Assembly: GCA_022376515.1 (NCBI GenBank)
Contig: WTXI01000110.1
Span: forward strand, 50,889 to 114,888
Length of the DNA stretch: 64,000 nt
From: Lactifluus volemus
Lineage: Eukaryota; Basidiomycota; Agaricomycetes; Russulales; Russulaceae
Direction of reading: 5' to 3'
Shown here one piece after another: positions 55,762-64,000 of the stretch. The translations under genes and the position numbers were made by a program. The notes beneath the pieces are model-generated. The model did not search any database. It was given only the letters and a program-made list of their open reading frames with translations, and was not told where the DNA came from. Each line of letters opens with the position of its first letter. Positions within the stretch are counted from its first letter, which is position 1.

Positions 55762-58483
55762 TTACTGTGCATGATCAACGTCGCGAGGCGGTGTTGTGTC
55801 GACGAGATGCTCAGGCTGTGCAAGGTCTGTAGCCAGGGAGTTGTCAAACGTTGCATCATTCTCTGACAAATTTGCCAGTGATTGTGAATCGGAGGTCACT
55901 TGTGGGGATGTGAAAGAGATTTCCGGAATTGAGCCTAGCGTCAACAATCTTGAACCAGGAGCAATTAGCTCGATTTGCGATGTGGGAGATCTGGCCGAGG
56001 ACATCAGGGGATCCGCAGGAAGCATGTCACCGGAGACTGGTACAGGTGAAGACAATGGTGGAATGCCAGGTACCATCGAAGGAGGGTCACCATCCAACCC
56101 TATCTTGTACAGCCGATCGACGGCACCACTAGATGAGAATGACGGAGAGATCGCTGTCGAGGCTACCATGGCGGGTCGAGTATAAGATTCCGAGTCGTCC
56201 ATGGGCGAGATAACTGGTGCGGCAGCGTGACTTTCTGTCGCAATGTTGAGGGCTGGGTCAGATAAAGTCGTGACAAAGTCGTTGTTTCCAACATCGACTG
56301 GTGGAGAGTGGGAAGACTGGATGATTGGGGTAGCATGGGGTACACCATGAAGAGACGACTGTTCTGTGAGATGTATGCGGCTATGAGCTGGGTTGAATGC
56401 GGGTAAGGATGGTACGTCAGGCTGTGCAAGGGCGATGGTGTTCAGATTTGGACCGGGAGGGTGAATATGTGAATGTGTGGTGTCGTTTATTGCGCCATCG
56501 GAATGATGACCTGGGACGTTACACAATGGATACGATGATCGCTGGAGCAGGATGGGGTCAGAATCATCGGTGGAAGCATCGAAAGCGGTCGGGACAGCAT
56601 CGGTGCCTTGATGTAAAGCGATGAAAAGATGCCGATTGGGTCCCAGAATATAAGTAGTTGTGGTATTACGCCGCAAATGGTTCCACAAAGCACAGAAGTC
56701 GTGCTGTAGTCCAGGAAGAGTATTTCGAATGTCGAATTTGGAAATGACCGATTGAATCTTCCATAGCAGTAATGTGGCCGACAACCCAAACTGGTAATAG
56801 AAGGGAAACGTTTGACGAGTGATGTGGATCCAGTTGGCGAGCAATACGCTGTCACCATGTGCGAGGTAGGTTTGGAGAACATCTTCTGATATTTGTAACT
56901 GATCCATCACAAGTACCTTCCAACGATCATCGCGTTCTGCATTTGCAATGATCCCAGCAACTAACGCTTGTGCAGATAAAGTGTTTTCGTCTTCCATACT
57001 ATGGCGTTGGGTTCTGAGTAACAGTCCTATTTGAACAGACTGAAACACTCCCTCCATGGCAAAAGCTTGTGAGAGCAGGCTTAAAGACGGAAATGGGGAG
57101 TGGAGTGCATCGAAAGCCTGCATGCAGAGTATAAACCGCCTTTCTTTGATCCTCTCAGAGAGCAAACGAGACGAGAGAGTACGGATCAACAATCCATCGC
57201 AAGCCGCAGTCAAAACCCGAACATCCAGATTGGCAAGAATTTGTCTGGGTTCGTGGACCACTTGTGAGGTAGAGAACGCAGGGATTGCCTCGAAGAACTG
57301 CTCTAGCTCGTGGTCTTCGTCCAGAGCCTCAACTGTCCATTTCAAAACATGACCGTCGATTTCCGCTGACATATTCGAAGCACGTTCTTGGGCTGTCTTC
57401 ACTATACCCCACGAGGTCCGTTTGCGATGAGCTTCCCGCATCGCATAAAAGCGTCTATAGGTTGTCCTGGTGAAATAATAACCAAAGGAATGTGTGACGA
57501 AGGTGAGAATGCGGAAGACTTCGTATCGCACGCCATTAAGAAGGAACCAGGTTGAGAAAGTGAGAGGCGCATAGTAAGGGCTGTCATGATGGAAGATTGG
57601 CAGCAACGCGATGCATCCATATATCCCTCCAGAAAGCCCGATCCACCAAGCAACGATACTGAACGTGGTGTGATTGATGTTGAACAAGAAAACAAGAAGG
57701 CCGGAAAAGAATAGGAACAGGGAAACGTGCAGCAGCGTCGGCAACGTCTCAACTGCCAAAGGAAGATGAAACTTTTCCACTCCATTTGCGAAGAACGAAC
57801 GGATTCGTGCTCGCTTGTGTGGACTCAATCGCGGTGGTTGAGTAGCTGTGAGGTATCGACGTGCCCACTGCTGTAACAATGTTGCCAGAAGCGCAGATGT
57901 AAGACTGATGACCAAGCTCAGGAACCATAATGAATTGACCCAGATTGCGTATCTCGGTGGAGAGAACGGGGGTGGTGTAGCTGGAGTAGCAAGGACAGAT
58001 AAACGTGATATGTTCGGGTCGGCGAGAAGTTGATAGATGTTAGCAAGATAGAATGCGGCGGTATCCTGTGGATTTGGCCTCAAGTCCTGGATTGACACCG
58101 CGAGCAATGCCGCAACGGCAGCGGAGAATAAACCGGTCTACAGTGTTCATGTTGGTCACTACTCTCGTGTGGGTGGAGGTAACATGAAGAACTGACAAAA
58201 ATGAGGATACCATCTGCATCCTTTTGCCAGCGATCGGCCATTTTATTATCTTCCTCTTGGGACATTTTCACGTACATGTTGAAAATGGGTTCAGCGCCAT
58301 CACTAAGGGTGGGCTGGCCCTGTGACGGTTGACGTTGTTCTGACCGAGGGGTATTGGGGTTTCCGGCTGTAACGAGTGATAGAGCTCTGTGAAGCTATGG
58401 ATTTAAAGTAGGGTAGAGGATGACGTACTTGTGTCTATTCTCTCATCCTCCATTTGAACGATTGGGTGAGCAGGTTGGGACAT
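55762..58483 (-). CDS. DUF6535 membrane protein, copy 6
   Basis: Predicted exons 58429-58483, 58197-58384 and 55762-58137 with introns of 44 and 59 nt; about 872 residues. Exon 1 is nine bases shorter (three codons lost after QMED), again in frame. The protein is a mosaic: the central block (FAMEGVFQSVQIGLLLRTQRHSME) resembles copies 3 and 4, but the tail (PPGPNLNTIALAQPDVPSLPAF) resembles copy 2. It ends DVDHAQ rather than DADRPQ. The divergent did2 start is 134 bp away. Confidence 0.88.
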
Positions 58484-58617
58484 CAAAGGTTTATATGGAT
58501 TGAGAGATGGTGGGATGATACAAGGCAGACAAATGCCCTTGAGCCTGAACGTCAATCCACGTAAATATAGTGCTCCAGACCGCAGCATCAGCCAGCCATT
58601 GACCTTTCTTCACATCA

Positions 58618-60326
58618 ATGAGCAATATCGAGTGTCACCCGTCGCCTTATGCGGCGACCCCCTCCCCTCCTTCACTTACTTTACGTTCACCACTTGTCCG
58701 TCCCCTTACCCTCGCATGCTCACGCGTTCCTCTTGTATAGTGGGGAGAGGCTGTTGGAGCAGTCGGTCGTGGTGACGACGAACAGGAGGTCCGGTACCCT
58801 TTTGCAGGGCCTGGGTCGCTCTTTACTTATCCTATTACCTAACCGCTCGTTAGTCCCTTCTCTTACGGACCTTGCTTTGAAGTCCCCCCTCATATCTCAT
58901 ACTCATACATTTACCCGCTCCATTTCCATATTCCTTGACACTGACCCTGCGCGCACAGTCGAACTCCGGCTCTTCAAGCGGTCTCTCGGGTCCCTGGTTC
59001 CGACGTGCTCGCGTATCTCTTGAATGGGGTCCAACCTCGTCTTGTCACTCTCCCCCCTGTGCCCCCTAAGCTCCTCACCTTTCACCTTTGGCACTCTGAC
59101 CTCCTCGCAGGCTGCCTCGAGCATAAGCCTGGACACCATGCGTGGCTTGCCTGCCCCCCACCCCTTCACCTAACGACCGCTTCCGTCCTACCGCAGATGA
59201 CAACACCTGCTGCCCGTGCAACTACGTCTCGCCACCCTTCCCCACCTTATCACCTCTCCCTTCGCCCTCACCGGCCACTCACCACCGCCCCTGATTGAGC
59301 CGGCCGACCGTGGCCGCGTCAGTCCCGTCCCCCTTTACTCCGTCTTCTTTCTCTCTCGCAGCTGGTGTCACCTTCGCATACCGCCTCCTTACCTCTTTTT
59401 ATCTCTTACAAATGACCCACTACAACTGGGAATGTATCGTAGATTACATGTCTTGTCGCTTTCGCAGGGACAATAAACTCCAATTCAAAAAAAAAAACCT
59501 CAAGAGTGAGTAACTAGTTTCCAACTCTGCAATGGTAACTTATTGTTCCTAGAGACACTTTTTCAACTTAAGGTACTCCTTCTCTCTACCATCATCCCTT
59601 TTCAAAAGCCCAACTGATTATCTCCGCAGTTCACAGCAAAGTCACTCAATCGCCAAGCAAAGAAGGCGCAAAAGGATGAGAATGTGGAGAAGACACGACT
59701 GAAAAGGGTATGTATGTATTTTGAAGGGCCCACTCACAACTGAATTCTTAATTTATTTGGACGCAGGCGTTGCAGCAGGGCAATAATGATGGCGCGCGAA
59801 TATACGCCTCGAACGCAATCCGAAAGAAGATCGAGTCGCTCAACCTGCTCCGCCTTGCGAGTCAGTAGCAAGCAGGGTCGAGACGGCCGTGACGATGCGA
59901 CACGTCACGGGTAAACATGACGAGCGTAGTGAAAGGCATGGACAAAGCGATGGAAACCATGAACCTCGAACGTGTGCGTCCCTTTCCCCCCTTCCCCCCT
60001 TCCCCCTTCCTTCCTTCCTCTTATCTATATCTCCTTCCCATTAGATCTCCCTCCTGATGGATAAATTCGAGGCTCAATTTTCAGACTTGGGCGTACAGAC
60101 GTCGTACATGGAAGTTGCGATGGGTTCCACTACGGCGGTATCGATGCCTCAGGACCAAGTGGACTCGCCCATGCGTCAAATGGCGGAAGAGGCCAATATT
60201 GAATTTCAGCAAGACCTCGTGGACAAGGGGGTGTTGAGCCTCGCCCCTCCTGAACGTAGAGCCGTGATCGGAGTGGAGGATAGCACCATCGCCGATCGGT
60301 TGCGCGCGCTGCGGCCTGCCACGTAG
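58618..60326 (+). pseudogene. did2: did2 pseudogene, unit 6, split by a LINE
   Basis: Exon 1 begins ATGAGCAATATCGAG and is interrupted by LINE sequence (58633-59497). The rest resumes with cctcaagagtgagt. This copy keeps the ancestral GTATGT donor after the FTAKS exon (about 59707), which units 1, 2 and 4 have lost, but shares the ASRVDA deletion and its TAG. The last exon (60057-60326) is open. Confidence 0.85.
58633..59497 (+). mobile_element. 5'-truncated LINE copy inserted in did2 exon 1
   Basis: Matches the LINE from about 26340 onward (SGERLL segment) with a large internal deletion within the C-terminal ORF2 region (around 59165-59200) and ends in gacaataaactccaattc plus an A run. More diverged from the 20-kb copy than the 29-kb copy is. 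The target duplication is blurred (tcgag against tcaag). Confidence 0.85.
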
Positions 60327-60351
60327 GGCGCCGCCTCGGTGCGGTGGTTCC

Positions 60352-61093
60352 CCAATGCTGACGCTTTATGCGCAAGGTGGGTTCGACTACCTCTTTCTCC
60401 CCGTCCTCCCCATTCCTACCTCGGCCGCGTCACCATGTGCATATAGAACGGGCTTTCGTCGTCGTCTTTTCCGCTGCTGCCTCGCTTTCGCCAGAGGCTG
60501 TCATGAAGATCCCGGTGGGAGGAGGGCTCGCAAAATGAAATGGGAGTAGCCCGATGTTGAGGGTTAACTTCTGCAGGCCTCACGACCGGTGTCGTGCTTT
60601 GACTCTGGTTCGAGGCGCCCAAGTGCATATCTCAGCTACACCTGGACGACATCGAGCAACCGGGCGTCGCGTAGATGCTCTTCGAGACGACCCAGAGCGC
60701 GGCGGTCGGCGTCCGCGCGGAGCTGCACAAGTACATCGTGCTCTCCGGCGGATCGAGCATGTACCCCGCCTCGAAAAGAAATGAAGCAACTGTACTTTAA
60801 GCGTGTACTCAACCGCGACCCTTCGCGTCTGAATGTACGTCCGGCCCTTGTCTCTTGTCACCGTTACCTCTCTGTCCTCCCCCTTTTTCCATATGGCGCT
60901 GACGTAGTTTTTTTCTTTTCAGAAATTCAAGATTCGTATCGAGGACCCGCCACTCAGGAAGCACATGGTCTTCCCTGGGGGTGCCGTTTTGGCGGTCATC
61001 ATGAAGGCACGAGAAGAGTTTTGGGTATCAAGAGAGGAGTGGTACGAGGAGGGCATTCGCTCGTTCGATGTATTGGGTCGTGGGGAAAGTTGA
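60352..61093 (+). pseudogene. arp2: arp2 pseudogene fragment, unit 6
   Basis: Same short form and same direct DSG-to-FEAP fusion as unit 2, to which it is nearly identical. An extra stop (gcgtagatg, about 60671) lies in the GVAEML segment. The 3' exon is in frame. Confidence 0.85.
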
Positions 61094-61518
61094 GCAGCTA
61101 CGTAGACTGTAGACGGGATGGATATACATGTATCATTACTTAGAGACGCCTTTTCAGAGTTACGTGACGAGATGGGTCTCCAACTGTCTTTACTATCTGT
61201 CGAAAGAACCAGCTCGAAAAATTGTCGTTGTACTATCGATCACAATCGCGGCAAACGCCACAACGTACGCACTTGCGTGTGTTGAGGGATTACGAGGATG
61301 CGGGAAGAAGGGCTGGCGGCCCAGCGTTAAGGGATGCCAAGGACGGGATAGCCAGCGTCCACGGCACCCCTGAGGCCTGAGGCCTGAGGACCCGCCGGCG
61401 TGGACAACGATCGCTCCCCGTTGGGGGCGATCGCCCACAGCCGTTATCTACGATACCAATTCATTTTCACCCGAACCTTCTTTTATTTAGTTAGAACACC
61501 CTTACCGCGGAGAGGACT
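61094..61518. other. Spacer after unit 6
   Basis: Homologous to 35300-35660, with a small ggcctgag triplication near 61372-61388. It is cut at the TA where the TIR element begins. Confidence 0.55.
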
Positions 61519-61520
61519 TA

Positions 61521-62237
61521 CTATCGCTTACATAGAAATGATAAATTTTTGGGGCCTCGTGAATAAAAAGAGAATAACAAGCGATCTGTGTCGAATCAAT
61601 CCAAAACAAGTACTGGAGGTGATAGCCAGGCATCTATTCTAGTAGTTTACACACTTTTTATGAGCAAAATCGGGGGGAATCTCTTGCCTGAGGCCTGCCG
61701 GTGTGCAAGTGCAAAGTCACCCAGATATGATAAACCGGGAAGCGGTCCGGTCACGCTTTTCAATTGGTTTGTCACTAATTGTCACCGCGCAAGTTTGCAA
61801 TTTTTTAAGCTCCGATACGTCGAGTACCCACCGAGCCGGTACACAAACGCGTCGCGTCAAGTGCCTGAAGCGGAGCTTGAATTTCCCCAAATCGGTTTTG
61901 TCACACTTTGCTCAATCTCATTGTACTACCCTCACACAGGGTGAAATACCCACCAGACTTTTGTCCACATATGCATTTAGTTTGAGTTTTTGTACACCAG
62001 CAATTTTTCCAAATTGTGTTGAGTTCTTGACTTTTGTCTCAATTATCACATTTTACACATATGTTTCAAAAATCGCCATCAACTGAGGACATAAAATTGC
62101 AGAGACACTCTGGGGGTATATTATTAGAGTAATGTCAAGTCCAGATTGCACAAAGATCAGTGTTATCAGAAAGTAGAAAAGAAGTAAAATCACAATTATC
62201 ATTTCCCAGGGATTTATCATCTCTATGTAAGCGATAG
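61521..62237. mobile_element. 717-bp non-autonomous TIR element
   Basis: A 26-bp terminal inverted repeat (CTATCGCTTACATAGA and onward, one mismatch) flanked by TA on both sides (61519-61520 and 62238-62239). The interior is AT-rich, unlike the surrounding spacer, and has no transposase. Compared with the unit 1 spacer, about 80 bp of host sequence between two tagtccc words is missing on the right side. Confidence 0.75.
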
Positions 62238-62289
62238 TAGTCCCCTTAAATTAGCACCTCTAGAATACATAAATAATAACCAGACAAGA

Positions 62290-62737
62290 CTCTTCAAGGA
62301 AAATTGGGCTTGTGTCCCCGGGTCGGTGGAGCTGGACCGCCTCCTCCAAGAACTACAACCTACCCTGGTTATCGAACCCCCCGTCCCACCCTCTGACCTC
62401 GCTTTCGACCTGTGGGCACGGGCACTCGCCTCTGGTGAACTCCCTCGCACGCCAGGCCACAAGGCCTGGTGCGCCTGTCCCAACACCCCGTCAAACCAAC
62501 CTCCGCCATTCGTACAGGGACTTCTCTCCCACAAAAATAGGCATCTCTTCACATCGGGCCTACAACTCCTCAGCCAACATGCCTTCTTTGCGGACTACAG
62601 TGACCAGTTCAGGCCACTCGCAGGAGACAACACCTTCTGCCCTTGCAACGACGTCCCCTTCACACCCACTCTCTCACCGTTACACTCAGGCCCGCCCACA
62701 CCGGCCCCCGTTCACCGTTATTCCATCAACCACATCC
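62290..62737 (+). mobile_element. Diverged LINE ORF2 fragment
   Basis: Encodes PPPFVQGLLSHKNRHLF and FADYSDQFRPLAGDNTFCPCN, matching the C-terminal end of the LINE ORF2 above but with many substitutions, so from an older or different subfamily. The left joint is in the spacer at about 62289 (gactc). The right end is cut by the LTR that begins at 62738, so no A tail is present. Confidence 0.8.
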
Positions 62738-63330
62738 TGTTAAGGTTCCAAGTGGGACCTTTGTACGAAGTGTACGTTCGTTCGTGAAGTCAAGAGCTAG
62801 ACTTGCAAGACGTGCAAGTCAAGATCAACGGTTCGATAAAGATGAGACTTAGTAAACGACTAAGTCAAGAGCGTTTCAGAGGTCAAGGGCTTTGGGCTTA
62901 GGGATAAGACCAAAGTGTCAAGAAGTCGAAGAGCGTGATGTCAAGAGGGTTCTCTCAGGTCTGATGCTTCTAGGCAAGCAAGGTTCTAATAGATAGAAGA
63001 CTTGGATTGCGAAACAAAACTGAGACTTAAGGTCTCTAGGGCAGAAAGTACAGGGTTTATATAGAGAAGAACGAGGCTATGTACACAGCCATAGGGGCTG
63101 TGACCTTTGTACAGCTTTCAGGGTTTGAAACATGTTTCAGGAATCAGCGAGTCATCCTGTACATGTGGCTGTTACTTGCGGCTGTACAGTGCTGTGTGAG
63201 GCTGTATCGTGAGAAAATAAGTAGGCGATCTGAAACAAAGCGATCGGCAGTCCATTCACATAAGCAAGAAATGAGTCAGCAGTCCGAAAATGTATAGTAT
63301 GAGTCAGCAAGCACGTGTTAGTCCATAACA
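62738..63330 (-). repeat. 3' LTR of a second LTR retrotransposon entering from the right
   Basis: 593 bp, TGTTA...TAACA at its ends. On the minus strand a GACGGGGGATGG purine tract directly precedes it (63331-63342) and a TATATAAAC box lies at about 63055-63063. It has inserted in the LINE fragment. The other LTR is outside the window, so the target duplication cannot be seen. Confidence 0.7.
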
Positions 63331-63364
63331 CCATCCCCCGTCTAAGGCGCAGTCCCACCTGCGT

Positions 63365-64000
63365 TCACTCACGGTCAGCAGCGTAGTCCCAGTCACTCAT
63401 CTCCGTGTTGATCCAGCCAGACGTGGAGCGATCGACACCGTGGCCGTACCATAGGTAAGCTTTCTTGTCGTCAGTGTAGGGGCACGACCAATGCCAGTGA
63501 GGGTGTTCTAAGGGGACTCTACAAGAGTCTCCGAACTTGCATTGCTGGTGGGGTTCATGACACGAAGGGCCTGGATGGCCGTAGTCAGCACACCACTCAC
63601 ACCAGTCGTGGAGGGGGCACTCGATGTAGAGGTGCCCGGGGTTTCGTCGCTTGCATCGACCACAATAGGGTGTGTGCGTGATCCGGGCTGCGGCGGAATC
63701 AGCGGCGGTTCCACTGCTACTATTGACGACCCGTTCCATGCAAGTCTTGCAGTGAAGGGGACTCTCGCCGTCATGAATTGTACCCCCCTGGCCACTGGTC
63801 GTTGTTAGCGTCGTTGTCATTATCAAATGCCCATCCGAGTTCGTCGTCCTGGATAGGGGAGACAGATGAGGCGGGCGAGTCGCAGACGTTAGAGGTCGGT
63901 GAGCTTGGTAGGGATGGTAGTTGGTTGTTTGGCGGGGAGGGGGCGGCGTCACTCCGCGGGAGTCCACCAAAATCGGGGAGGTCCTCGTTCCACGAGGGTG
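63365..64000 (-). CDS. ORF before the 3' LTR of the second element: Cys/His-rich protein, 5' end may lie outside
   Basis: At least 201 codons on the minus strand, ending 34 bp before the LTR. The frame is still open at the window edge and begins at a GTG, so the true start is probably beyond 64000. The Pro/Thr-rich first half is followed by Cys/His groups: CKTC, CGRCKRRNPGH, CPLHDWCEWC, HQQC, then CRVPLEHPHWHWSC. The last block has the same layout and Cys-to-Cys length as CRVPEDHIWHGGGC in the third ORF of the Gypsy element at 13360. The repeated zinc-knuckle look suggests RNA or DNA binding. It could be a gag C-terminus, but its place directly before the 3' LTR argues for an accessory ORF. 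Confidence 0.65.
   Translation of the reverse strand, partial: HPRGTRTSPILVDSRGVTPPPPRQTTNYHPYQAHRPLTSATRPPHLSPLSRTTNSDGHLIMTTTLTTTSGQGGTIHDGESPLHCKTCMERVVNSSSGTAADSAAARITHTPYCGRCKRRNPGHLYIECPLHDWCEWCADYGHPGPSCHEPHQQCKFGDSCRVPLEHPHWHWSCPYTDDKKAYLWYGHGVDRSTSGWINTEMSDWDYAADRE

Overview
This window comes from a filamentous basidiomycete, most likely an Agaricomycete (mushroom-forming fungus). The evidence is many short GT-AG introns of about 42-60 nt, a DUF6535 membrane-protein family typical of that group, and fungal chromodomain Gypsy and Tad-like LINE retroelements. There is no bacterial-style gene organisation. Almost everything here is repeated, mobile or decayed. I see no single-copy housekeeping gene that looks functional.

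The backbone is a segmental array. A unit of about 5.3-5.6 kb recurs six times between 17 kb and 61 kb. Each unit carries a minus-strand DUF6535 gene. Most units then have, divergently, a plus-strand copy of did2 (the CHMP1-type ESCRT-III protein) followed directly by a plus-strand piece of arp2 (actin-related protein 2). All six DUF6535 genes (17247-19933, 30846-33567, 36283-39002, 44713-47420, 50509-53189, 55762-58483) have an open frame and the same three-exon structure. All five did2 copies and all seven arp2 copies are broken or partial. Unit 3 differs: it has no did2, but carries a decayed unrecognised gene (40091-40830) and the longest arp2 copy (42444-44120). The left end of the window (268-2472) repeats that gene plus arp2 arrangement.

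Insertions sit in this array. (1) At 2875-17043, four elements are nested: a small TIR element with a TA target duplication; inside it a non-coding LTR element (3105-16986, minus orientation); inside that a chromodomain Gypsy element (4097-15106) with identical-length LTRs; and inside its integrase gene a 3.2-kb foldback-like palindrome built from 168-bp repeats (9008-12230). (2) At 20057-27463 there is a 7.4-kb LINE with a 12-bp target duplication. (3) Shorter LINE copies lie at 29272-29946, 58633-59497 and 62290-62737. (4) A probable solo LTR lies at 49246-50117. (5) A 717-bp TIR element lies at 61521-62237. (6) At the right edge, a second LTR element enters on the minus strand (LTR 62738-63330). 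Because the unit is repeated, empty target sites for several insertions can be read directly in sister copies.

The points most worth attention are the amplicon in which only the DUF6535 gene stays intact, the palindromic 168-bp-repeat element, and a third open reading frame located just before the 3' LTR in two different LTR elements that shares a Cys/His signature.
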